A stretch of DNA of 64,000 bases, from positions 26,784,441 through 26,848,440 of the forward strand of contig CM038722.1 in assembly GCA_021613375.1 (NCBI GenBank), in the 5' to 3' direction. The DNA is from Megaleporinus macrocephalus (taxonomy: Eukaryota > Chordata > Actinopteri > Characiformes > Anostomidae). A program made the translations under genes and the position numbers. The notes below the pieces were generated by a model. The model made no database searches and was not told the DNA's origin. It saw only the letters and a list, made by a program, of their open reading frames with translations. Below are positions 25,811 to 36,606 of this stretch, piece after piece. Numbering within the stretch: position 1 is the first letter of the stretch; every line of letters begins with the position of its first letter.

Positions 25811-28433
25811 TTTAAGCTAAGTATGTGACAGATTGCTCCAGAAACAGGTGCAGCTTAATAAATGAACATCAGACGATAAAAGGTTACGTTTCCTTGAGCT
25901 TGTATTCGAGGATTCCTTATCTGTCTGAACAAAACCTCCAAATCTCCAGAATGAGAACTTTACAGGAGAAAGGAAACACTAGCTAACTTTTACTGGAAGA
26001 CAGTAGAACCAGAATGCTTTAAAAGTAATTTAGAATCATTTCTTATGGTCCAATTATCATAAAATATCAAACAAGACACAAGGTTTGGCTGCAAAATCAG
26101 CTATTGGTTTGTAAATATATATGCATGAAATTGAAATGTTATCAAAAAACACAAATGTTGTTTAGTGTTCATTTTAGGTATAACTATATAAACTGTTACC
26201 TCTTTAAACCTCAGAACTACGAATATTCTAAATACATTCCCTAATTTTTAAGCTAGACATGTCATAGATTGCCACAGAAACAGGTGCAGCTTAATAAATA
26301 CACATTAGACAATGAAAGGTTATGTTTCCTTTAGCTTGTATATGAGGATTTCTCATGTTTACAGCAAACTGAAACATCTGTATCAATAAACACTCCAAAT
26401 CTCCAGAATGAGAACTTTACAGGAGAAAGGAAACACTACCTAACTTTTACTGGAAGACAGTAGAACCAGAATCTTTAAAAGTAATTTAGAATCTTTGCAT
26501 ACGGTCCAGTTATCATAAAACTTACATAAAATACAAAGGCAACAGGTACTTCCAGATAATATAAATAACTGAGACACAAGGTTTGGCTGCAAAATCAGCT
26601 ATTTGTTTGTAAATATATAGGAATTAACTTGAAATGTTATCAAAAAACACAAATGTTGTTTAGTGTTCATTTTAGGTATTACTATATAAACTGTCACCTC
26701 TTTAAACCTCAGAACTATGAATATACTAAAAACATTTACTAATTTTTTAAAGCTAGACATGTCATAGATTACCCCAGAAACAGGTGCAGCTTAATAAATT
26801 AACATCAGACAATAAAAGTTTACGTTTCCTTAAGCTTGTATTTGAGGATTCCTCATGTTTACAGCAAACTGTTTGGCTGAAAAGTCAGAAAATCTGTCTG
26901 AACAAAACCTCCAAATCTCCAAAATAAGAACTTTACATGGTAAAACTACCAACTTTTTAGTGTAAGTCACCGGAATGTTTAAAAACAAAATTGGACCATT
27001 TCTTTTTTGTCCACTTATCATAACACTTACATAAAATACAAAGGCAACAGGTACTTTCAGATAATACAAATAACTGAGACACAAGGTTTGGCCGCAAAAT
27101 CAGCTATTTGTTTGTAAATATATATGCATGAAATTCAAATGTTATCAAAAACACAAATGTTGTTTAGTGTTCATTTTAAGTATAACTATACAAACTGTCA
27201 CCTCTTTAAACCTCAAAACTACTATATACTAAAAACATTCACTACTTTTTAAGCTAGATTTTAAGCTAGAAACAGGTGCAGCTTAATAAATGAACATCAG
27301 ACGATGACAAGTTACGTTTCCTTAAGCTTTTTTTGAGGATTCCTCATGTATCAAGCAAACTGTTTGGCTGAAAAGTTTGAAAATCTGTCTAAACAAAACC
27401 TCCAAATCTCCAAAATAAGAACTTTACAGGAGAAAGGAAACACTGCCTAACTTTTACTGGAAGCCAGTGGAACCAGAATGTTTCTTATGGTCCAATTATC
27501 ATAACATTTACATAAAATGCAAAGGCAACAGGTACTTTCAGATAATACAAATAACTGAGACACAAGGTTTGGCTGCAAAATCAGCTATTTGTTTGTAAAT
27601 ATATATGCATGAAATTCAAATGTTATCAAAAACACAAATGTTGTTACGACAATGACAAGTTACATTTTCTTAAGCTTGTATGAGAACACATTTGAGGATT
27701 CCTCATGTTTCCAGCAAACTGTTTGGCTAAAAAGTCAGAAAATCTGTCTGAACAAAACCTCCAAATCTCCAAAATGAGAACTTTACAGGGTAAAACTACC
27801 AACTTTTAATGTAAGTCACTGGAACCAGAATGTACTAAAAACAAAATTGGACCATTTCATTTTGGTCCAATTATCATAACATTTCCATAAAATGCAAAGG
27901 TAACAGGTACTTCCAGATAATACAACAAACTGGGACACAAGGTTTGGCTGCAAAATCTAAATTTGTTTGTGAATATAAGCATGAAATTGAAATTGTTTAG
28001 TAAATGTGGTTTAGTGCTACATGTTAATTTTAGGTATAGCTATACAAATGGTCACCTCTTTAAACCTATCAGAACTAGGAATATACTAAAAACTTTCACT
28101 AATTTTCAGGCTAGATATGTGAAAGATTGCCCCAGAAACAGGTGCAGGACTCAAAACAGCTTAATAAATTAACAGATGTTGAAATGTTACATTTACTTGA
28201 GTCTGTATGAGCACACATTTTAAGATTTAAGAATCTGTCTAAACAAAACTTTGTAACTTCAAAATGAGAACTTTACAGGAGAAGGAAAAAACTTAATCAG
28301 CTATTTGTTTTTGAATAGAGGCATGAAATTATAATGTTATCAAAAACACAAATAGTGTTACTTGTTAATTGTAGGTATAACTATACAAACTGCCATCTCT
28401 TTAAACCTATCAGATCTACTGATATACTAAACT
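25805..28433 (+). repeat. tandem array of ~440-500 bp units (about six copies)
   Basis: The word AAACAGGTGCAGCTTAATAA recurs at 25842, 26278, 26778 and 27270, and in altered form near 28135; a shortened copy begins near 27648 and a final partial copy ends near 28433. Spacings are about 436, 500 and 492 bp. Each unit also contains CTCCAAATCTCCAGAATGAG or CTCCAAATCTCCAAAATRAG, GAGACACAAGGTTTGGCTGC and GTTTAGTGTTCATTTTA. No frame stays open. Confidence 0.9.
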
Positions 28434-28909
28434 TAAGTGCTGGGCATAACAGAACACAGGCACATTGCCATATTTCCAGTGTTTGCGTATTATCAACAGC
28501 AGCATCCCAGTTCATCTTGTTTTTTCATCACACACTCATTCTGCTGCAGATGTTTAGTTGTAAAACTAAACTGTACATGGAAGTACCAGAGATTTTACAG
28601 CTGATATGAAACAACAGCCCAGTGAAGTTAAAAAGAGGTCAGAAAAAAGGTAGACCACCAAAACGGTCCATATCAGATGTTCCTGAGACCAGATATAAGA
28701 TAAACCAGTTTAAGAGAAAATTAAAATAAAAATAAATAAAAAAACAGGACTTTGCAAACTTAAACTTTAGTAAGGTATCAAAAGCTACAGAGAGGGTTCC
28801 CTACAGCAGTACAGGACGGTGCCTATAAGATAAACTGCAATTAAAGCTTTTATCTTTAAGAAAAAGGAAAACATCAAGCTCCACTCTCGCTTCAGATCTG
28901 AAAACATCC

Positions 28910-28993
28910 AGAGCTGTTTCCGTCCTTTCTTCCACTGTGAGAAGACACCTCAGTGCTATGGGTCTGAAAGGATGTGTAGCTGTCAAGAAGCTG
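28910..28993 (+). pseudogene. Tc1-like transposase fragment
   Basis: Reads [19 protein letters not shown], the best of the three Tc1 fragments of this subfamily in the window. A stop (TGA) follows almost at once. There is no catalytic core. Confidence 0.7.
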
Positions 28994-29039
28994 AGTAAAG
29001 GAAAGAGAAAAAAACAACAACTGCTCATTCAAGACATGG

Positions 29040-29130
29040 AATAAGGTTGTCTGGTTCCATTGACTTATATTAAGCAATGTTTTTATCCTCTCCTGTAAAA
29101 TTCTCAATTTTGGAGAGTTTAGGTTTTGTT
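29040..29130. mobile_element. MITE fragment (CGTTGCTGTCCAATG family)
   Basis: Only the GGTTCCATTGACTTATATT and CTCTCCTGTAAAATTCTCAA part remains, directly after the Tc1 fragment. Confidence 0.6.
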
Positions 29131-30179
29131 TCCACAGCAGTGTTGTGTAACATTTTGATGTTGGTATGGTTGTATCCATTCTAAGCAGCTAATATAGCAA
29201 CGGCCCAGTAGAAACCATCCTAGACCAACTGAATTGAGCCTCCTTGAAAAAGAACGCAAGCTGCAATAAAGGCAAGGTGTGGACACAAGACGGGGAGATT
29301 TAATATTTTGTTAGATAAGGAGCAATATGTAGGATTGTTAGTATAAAACATTCAAGAATGTATAAAAATTCTCAACAGAATGTGAAGAAATAACAGTTTT
29401 GATGGTATGTGGAAGACATGTATCTACTAATATCTACTAATATCTTCTGAGGCATGCTCACCAGCTAGCCCTGGCCCATCCTATCTCATAATACCACTTT
29501 GTACCTCAAGAGGCGATAAGGAGTCACTGTAGTGTTGAGTCAAATCAGTTCAACATGAGAGGATAAAGAAGTAGAACTGCTGCCCGACTGGGTATTCTAA
29601 CCTCTTGTCAATCATGTTGCAGGTTCTGCTCCCAGTTAGACCAATGAAAGGGTCAGTACACATCAGCAATGCCACCTACTGGCAGCAAACAAAAGAAGTG
29701 ATCTACACTGGTAGGAGTGAAAAGGAGGAGGACGAAACTGTGCATTTCCTTGTTTCTTACAGTAGGAGTGGACACATCTTCTGCTTATGAACTTATTAAT
29801 ACATAACCGACTCTGTGGCTGGAAGTTAAATAAAAGGCGGCTAGTCTCTGACATGTTCAGCTCGATATGTTTAATATATTTCCAGCCTGTAAATTTCTAT
29901 TTCCATGTGGTTTATTGTTAACTGACGATAAAAGCCATTTAGTGGCCAACAACATCTATAGCCTTTAGCGAATAAACATAGCGTTTCATTTCATTCATCC
30001 TGATATCAGTTTATGTGAATAGCCGAGGCGATTGCAGGCCTCGCGTGCAAATGCGTTTAACTGCAGTAGCATGTGGGCTGCGTTTGGCATGCCTTTAAGT
30101 AATGACTCAGAAACGAATGATTTGTCATTCCTTTTGGAGTTACTCAGCTGATCTGAGATCAGTGGTTTTAGGGCCCATA

Positions 30180-30620
30180 CAGTCCTCAAGTACCAAGGCC
30201 ATCTAAAATATTAACCCCCGGGTCAGCGAGCAAGTGTCCACCAGCACCAGCAAAACATGAACACAATGACACGGTTCACTACAAGTACCACAAACTCCCC
30301 ATCTGAAACCTCGGTTCCCACATAGGCTGCTCGAAAGGGAATACTTTTCACACCTTCCTGCTCACAGGGAAAGGCAGAGCAGCTGTTCGCCGGTACAGAA
30401 CATGTAATTATCGGTATTCATTCACGTCGCCCCTATAAATCAGTCGCACCGGGCTTCAGAGAGTGAGAATGTACCTGCATGATTAGTTCCAGAGGGACGG
30501 GAGAGCGAGCAAAAGTGCTTTTGCCACCTGGAACGATTCAATTCACTAGTCAGCCGAATGTCACCTCAGACGGTACATTAACACCGAATATGCAGCCTTT
30601 GGACGGTTAGTCCGCGTGTA
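30180..30620. promoter_or_regulatory. candidate conserved non-coding element, 5 kb upstream of fgf8
   Basis: 440 bp of unique, GC-balanced sequence. It includes a homeodomain-type ACATGTAATTATC, CCTATAAATCAG, ATGCATGATTAG-like (TGCATGATTAGTTCC) and CCACCTGG (E-box). There are no TE features and no credible exon. Confidence 0.4.
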
Positions 30621-30774
30621 GAATCGAAGTGGCAGAGTTTGGCACTTTGTAAAGTGTTGTTTGGTGGACTTCTCGTTTAGTTTAGTGATAGATATACATA
30701 CAAAAGCTTGCGTCATCTAACATTCCTCTTGAAATGAGAGCATTATTAGGGAGCTTGTCTCTACTTTGCTGCAG

Positions 30775-30990
30775 TAACAGTCTTGATGCTTCTGGAAAGG
30801 TGTAAGGATTTGATTGCATGCAGCCACAAGAGCATTAGTGAGGTCAGGTACTGATGTTTGGATGATCCGTTGTGGATCACATGAGCTCATCCCGAAGGTA
30901 CTGTATACACTGTTACACTGCTCCATAGCCCAATGCTGGTGCTTGGCACTGGGCATAGTGAATTTAGCCTTACCCTGGTTGCTCCCGAGG
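30775..30990 (+). mobile_element. DNA-transposon fragment (teleost dispersed repeat)
   Basis: Shares AAGGATTTGATTGCATGCAG and GAGCATTAGTGAGGTCAGGT with the repeat at 8985-9180. Confidence 0.65.
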
Positions 30991-31294
30991 GTCTTTTGTT
31001 TCATTGCTCAGAGCTTTTCTATGGAGATCATACAAGCAGTACCGCTTCACTATGAATGTATTTTAAAAATATAGTGAAAACCTGATCTCAGGTCTGTTGT
31101 AAAACAACGTCTCTGAGGAAAAAACATTTGTTTACATTTAGTCAAACTATTTTCTCTAAGAGGGCATTCAAAGCTTTGGATGTCTGGTTCCTATCACCCC
31201 CACTAAGAACAGCTCTCTAGAACGGAGCATCTCATTCGAGGCAGACTGCTTAACCATGTCGAAATGTAAAAAAAAATAAAATAAAAGATTAAGT

Positions 31295-31435
31295 GGAACT
31301 CCACTTCCCTCTCTGACATCATAAATTGTTCTGGTTCAAAAGCTTAAGTATCTCTCTCTCATCGTTTGTGGTCGAGTGGCCAAAATAATCCAATAATGTG
31401 GTTAACCATAAACCGCGTTTTGTCAAATTGTTGAG
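31295..31435. promoter_or_regulatory. candidate conserved non-coding element with RUNX-like motifs
   Basis: Contains TGACATCATAAATTGTTCTG, TTTGTGGTCG and TGTGGTTAACCATAAACCGC, the last being two RUNX-type sites around a GTTAAC. It is compact, unique and bounded by repeats. Function is inferred from motif content only. Confidence 0.35.
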
Positions 31436-31685
31436 GGCCACACTTTTTTATTATTATTATTATTCCACTCTGTCCTTCCCCCTTTAATCAGTGGTAGTAT
31501 TAATGGATCTGGCTGGGCCTGAGTGGGGGTGCTGTCTGAAGTCTGCTCACCGAGGGTTTGACGCCAAGCCAAACCGTGCCCTTGCTCTCCACCAGAGCTT
31601 CTCCTGGAGTCCAGACTCCACTGTATTTACATTTACTGCAAGTCCTGGTGTCAGTGCATTGCAGACAACATTGGTGGAGGATAGT

Positions 31686-31871
<186 letters not shown>

Positions 31872-32017
31872 AAAGAGCATTGTCACTAACAGTATGGTTA
31901 CTGTTAGAGAAAGAAAAGAGTGACTGAACACCACACCACAGCTTCTCCCAGAGTTTGAACTTCACAGGTATTTATGTGTACTGCACTGCATTGCAGACAG
32001 AATCGTTGAAGGATGGT

Positions 32018-32019
<2 letters not shown>

Positions 32020-32062
<43 letters not shown>
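32020..32062. repeat. (AT)n microsatellite
   Basis: Perfect AT repeat; a Tc1-like terminal repeat abuts its right end. Confidence 0.9.
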
Positions 32063-32067
<5 letters not shown>

Positions 32068-32470
32068 TACCGCTCAAAAGTTTGGGATCACAGTGAAATG
32101 TTGTTGTGTTCAATGGAGTATCTTCTTCCTTAACACAACAATGGACTGACGGGTCTCTAAAGAAAGTTGTTTCTTTCTGGTCATTTTGAGTCGGTCAGCA
32201 AGCCATTAACTGCTGATGCTTCAGATACTAAACTAACCTAGAATGTTGTTCTCTTTTATACTCACTTATTAGTAGAATGTTTTTCAGCTGTGCATCACAA
32301 TTGATCAAGAGTGTCTTAACAACCAATTAGTCCAATAACATCCTTAACTTGGATTGGCGGCCGTACCAGGAGATTTAGACAGAGGACTGAGAATTGCTGA
32401 TAATAGGACTATATGCAAAATAAGCCTCTATACATTCTTTAAAAATCATCTGATACACTTACATTAATTG
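32062..32470 (+). mobile_element. Tc1/mariner-type element, 5' part
   Basis: Begins ACACTACCGCTCAAAAGTTT, the terminal-repeat style of fish Tc1-like elements, followed by non-coding sequence. No matching right end is found, so it is truncated. It is related in its end sequence to the unit of the 36.6-48.8 kb satellite. Confidence 0.6.
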
Positions 32471-33009
32471 TGATCAATATATATTTTATTAATGTGTGTG
32501 TATATATATATACATATATATAAAAGAAAGAGAAAGAGTGCTGGCACTACCAGTCTGATTACTCTTAGAGGAAGAGAAGAGTGACTGAATGTCTGGAAAA
32601 GCTAGGAGTAGACTCCGTTTACAATGTGGGTGAACAGTAGAACTGTGGAAACTGAGAAAGTACCGAGCAAGAGAAAAAATGAAGAGCAGAATACGTTTTT
32701 AAACGAAAAGAAATGGGAAAAGTTCATGGTGTCTGTACCTTGCACTGCAAACAGTGCATTAAAGTCATAATCTGATGGCATGTGGTGGCAAAAGAAAACA
32801 TAATTCTGTAGTTAATGGACCATCATTAATAGGTTACTACTGTAGGCTGTCCATAGGATTACTGGACTGCTGATGTTTGTGAGGGATGCTTTATATCAGT
32901 CATGCTGTGACTTCTTCATTAGCTGATGAGCTGGTTAAGGTGTGTTTACAGCAGTTAGAAGCTCGTAGGGTCTTCTAGGCTTATAGAGAAGCTTCATTCA
33001 ATTCAGAAT

Positions 33010-33310
33010 CCAGTGAAATGAATGTGAATGCCGGGCCCATTGCAGTAAGTTAGGAAAACTACTGAAGACGTTCTGCGCCTTCTGTTCCTTATACGAGTGA
33101 TGTCGAGGTAAGGAGGGTCTGCCGGAGGCTGCAGCTCGTCCCGTTTCTTCCAAACGGGAACGTTTCCCTTGACTCCGGCACACTGTTCCTCCAAACGCTC
33201 CCTGATTTACTGTCTTGTAAACACATAGGAAGTAGCATTGAAAACGCTTTAACAAAGTCAATAAAAGCAGATACCGTTCCTGGTATCGGGGTTGCATGTG
33301 TCCCCCACTC
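33010..33310. promoter_or_regulatory. candidate conserved non-coding element, 8 kb upstream of fgf8
   Basis: Unique sequence with a forkhead-type TTGTAAACACAT, ETS-type AGGAAG, SOX-type AACAAAG and TCAATAAA clustered at 33213-33265, plus a GC-rich half at 33090-33200. Minus-strand open frames cross it without splice signals or a known domain. Confidence 0.4.
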
Positions 33311-33639
33311 TGTGCACACACACACACACTCAAGCGCCACCCTTTCTTTCTTGCTCTCCTCTGTTCCCCCTCTCTCGTGGTTTTGGGTTCGGGGCAGGTT
33401 GGGGTGATTGCTTTAGCAGCTCTACCTGCAAGTTTGCTTTAAGTCTTTTTCTTTTTCATCTGGGTGCAGAAAAGTGGCCCCTAGTGTCCAAACAGCTGTG
33501 TAGACCAAGGAGGGAGAGAACGAGGGAAAAAAAGAAGAATAAGGAAAAAGAAAGGTTGAGAAGAAAGAGTGGAAATTCAATGGACCTCAGGGACTTTATC
33601 TTTTTTTACTTGTCTCTTTACTTTTACTTTTTATATTTC

Positions 33640-33649
33640 TCTCTCTCGT

Positions 33650-33693
<44 letters not shown>
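33640..33693. repeat. (CT)n microsatellite
   Basis: CT dinucleotides; one of four CT tracts between 33.6 and 35.0 kb. Confidence 0.95.
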
Positions 33694-33834
33694 GCATGTT
33701 TGATGAATATCACCACATGGGCTCAGAAATACTTTGACCAACGCTTGTTAAACACTGTTCATTGCTGAGTTAAGACTGTACCATGTACAGTGGAAGTCAT
33801 ACGTCAACAAAGCCCCCATTTCTCAGACATGGCC

Positions 33835-34015
33835 TGAAGCACAGTGGAAACGTGTCTTGTGGTCTGATAAGTGAACCTTTCCGATTATTTATGGAATAAT
33901 GGACTTTCTGTTTTCCAGGTCAAAGAAGAAAAGACCCTCCAGACTGTATAAAGTTTCAAATTCAGCATCTGTCTTGGTTGGTATCAGTGCAAAGCCTGCA
34001 CTGAACACGTTATGG
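33835..34015 (+). pseudogene. Tc1-like transposase fragment, second subfamily
   Basis: Reads QWKRVLWSDK, then a stop, then the decayed stretch through SRSKKKRPSRLYK. This corresponds to the QWKxVLWSDES region that holds the second acidic residue of the Tc1 DDE triad. The frame is broken in several places. A partial MITE (GTCGCTGTCCAAGGAAACC) follows at 34016-34080. Confidence 0.65.
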
Positions 34016-34299
34016 AGCTGTCGCTGTCCAAGGAAACCATGTATCTCCAAAATAACAACTTTACTTTTAATTTTTTTAAGTTTTAAAGAACAGCTGTCGG
34101 AGATAAATGTTAAATATATGATACATCACACGATGGAGATGTTTTTTCTGTGGGCAGTGATGATATGCTGCCCTCCAGATCACTTCTTCTTCAGTGATAT
34201 CAGGACTTCTTCCAGCATCACAACACCAAACCACATTCTACAGCAGGGCTGTGTGATCAGAGGGTGTGAGTGCTGGACTGTCCTGACTCTCCCCTGTTG

Positions 34300-34302
<3 letters not shown>

Positions 34303-34337
<35 letters not shown>
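34303..34337. repeat. (CT)n microsatellite
   Basis: CT dinucleotides, followed by imperfect CT-rich sequence to ~34.70 kb. Confidence 0.9.
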
Positions 34338-34339
<2 letters not shown>

Positions 34340-34783
34340 CATCTCCCCCTCACCGCTCTACTGCTATTATCATGGCCTCATTCATTTTTGCTCTCTCTCT
34401 CTGTCTCTCTCTCTTACCTTCTACTTAAATCTGTTGTTCTACCTTTCATTCACTCATTTATTCTTGCCTTTCCTGCTTCCTTTCTCTCTCCCTTGTTCTT
34501 TTTCTCTCTGTCTCTCTTTCTTTTCCTCTCCCTCTTAAATTCTGTCTTTCTTTCTAAGTTCCTATCTTTTTTCCCTCCATTACTAATGCTTGCCTTTACT
34601 GTTTTTACAGATATCTCCTTCAACCGAGCCAAAACCCTCCCCATATTTCTCTCTCTCTCTCTCTTTCTCTTTTCTCTCTCTCTCTTTCTCTCTCTCTCTT
34701 TTCCAGTCTATGTACTCCTCCTTCATTCTTTCTAGGTCATGCCCCCACACCACTGCCTCCTTGTTTCTGTTCTCTTTCTAATA

Positions 34784-34903
<120 letters not shown>

Positions 34904-34943
34904 GCCTTGACTAGTTGTACTAATATCAGCCACAACCCTCCTA

Positions 34944-34957
34944 ATCTCTCTCTCTCT

Positions 34958-35018
<61 letters not shown>

Positions 35019-35023
35019 TCTCT
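34944..35023. repeat. (CT)n microsatellite
   Basis: CT dinucleotides with two CCCT interruptions. Confidence 0.95.
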
Positions 35024-35069
35024 GGATTCTGAGAGTAGAGAGTGAAATAAGCCTTTAAAAAATGAACTG

Positions 35070-35460
35070 TTTCTCGTCCCAGGTGCGTCATCGATTGGGA
35101 GAGCTCATGTACGATCACGTTTCTGGTTCTTTATTTCGGATCGTGCGTTCCTCCTTAAAAATGGGGCCAACAATTGGAAGGGGAAAGTGGTGGGATTCCC
35201 ATTTTCCTGAGCTGTGGGCGGCTGAAGTGGACCATATACGAACGGGTTGGGTGCTGGGCCGGCTAAACTGTTGTCCATCCATGGCGTAGTTGGGTGGGGA
35301 GGGGGTTCATTTGAAATCTTCATAAGCTGAGCATGGGGGTGGTATGGAATTTGCTCTGGAGCAGGTCACTGCTACCTTGTCACTGCCTGCTATATCATCT
35401 TTCGTCCTCTGAGGAAAGAAGCCCCGCAAAGGCCGAAGATGAAACAGGCAGCTCTTGAGT
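35070..35460. promoter_or_regulatory. candidate conserved non-coding element, 10 kb upstream of fgf8
   Basis: 390 bp of unique GC-balanced sequence beginning right after a CT tract. Motifs include GCGTCATCGATTGGG (Cut/Onecut-like ATCGAT), GGCCAACAATTGG (SOX-like) and GCCCCGCAAAGGCCG. No exon signal. Confidence 0.4.
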
Positions 35461-36077
35461 CTCATATTTTCAGTTTTGAATGCCAGCTTTTTTTTTGCCG
35501 TTGTTTAACTGCTGAGAGACAGATATTGATTGACATGTAACCTGAAATCTCCCACACTTTAAACAAAACTGAGGAGTCTTTACCTCTGCTATACAACTTA
35601 CAGTTTCAACCTGTATTCATATACAGTCCTATCAAAATTAACAGCAAGCTATTTATTTCTCAGCATCATAAGAATCAGCCAGAAATATGAAGCTAATTCT
35701 TTAAGAAAATCTGCAGCCACACCTCCAAAGTTCAGTCTTTTCTGCTTCTCACCATCCAAACAATCCCATTCAGTGATGTTGGGGTCAGGGCTCTGGGGTG
35801 GTCAGTCTCAGTAACGGCTACTTTGCAGCTACACATCCTTCAAGACCCAGTGCAGAATTTTGAATGTACTGCTTGTTCAATGTTACAGTCTGCCTGTGAA
35901 GTCTATGTTTCTTAGCTCCGCCCAGTTTATAAGACAGCCCTGTCAGTTTATAAGTAGGGTTTCAGCCTAAACTGCCTTATAAATACAGTGCAGCCAATCA
36001 GGGCAGAGGACAGACATAAATACTGCATAATAAAATAAGTTGTATAATAAAAATATTTGGTGTGTAAACCTGCACAT

Positions 36078-36280
36078 ACTCTCACTGACCACTTTATTAG
36101 GTACACCTACCTTATATATGCACTTCAATTTACCATTTAAACAGCTCCACTTTGTAGTTTGCTGACTGTAGTCCATCTGTTTCTCTGCATACTTTTTCAA
36201 CCTGTTCTTCAGTGGTAGTACCCCACCCCGACCACCACAGAGCAGGTATTATTTGGGTGGTGGGTCATTCTCAGCACTGC
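36078..36280. mobile_element. dispersed repeat (ACTGACCACTTTATTAGG family) copy 1
   Basis: Starts CTCACTGACCACTTTATTAG; the internal GAGCAGGTATTATTTGGGTG and GGTCATTCTCAGCACTGCAG match the element at 49.98-50.31 kb and, in part, 58.45-58.86 kb. Confidence 0.65.
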
Positions 36281-36606
36281 AGTGTAACAGGAAAATTCAA
36301 ACAAGAAACTGGTGAACAGGAAGCCAACCTCAGCCTCGACAGCTCTCAGATCTTCAGATCTCCTTCTGTTTGTTTCTTAGTCATCTCTCCAAAATGGGCA
36401 GCTAGACAAAAATCTCTTACTACACCTTTATTTCCAAAGTCTGAGGAAGTCCATTAGTTACAGTGTACATCCAACAACTCCTTTGTCTTTTCAACATGCA
36501 ACAGGTCAGTACAGTTGTACTTTTATCTATACATGCCTCACCAAAATATTAGAACTATTTATTTGTTTCAAATATATATATATGTATATAAATTAACAAT
36601 ACCAGT

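Noticed and set aside
33003..33340. Overlapping minus-strand frames of 63-111 codons
   Set aside because: Three frames are open at once over a GC-rich stretch, with no domain or splice sites; a regulatory element is likelier.
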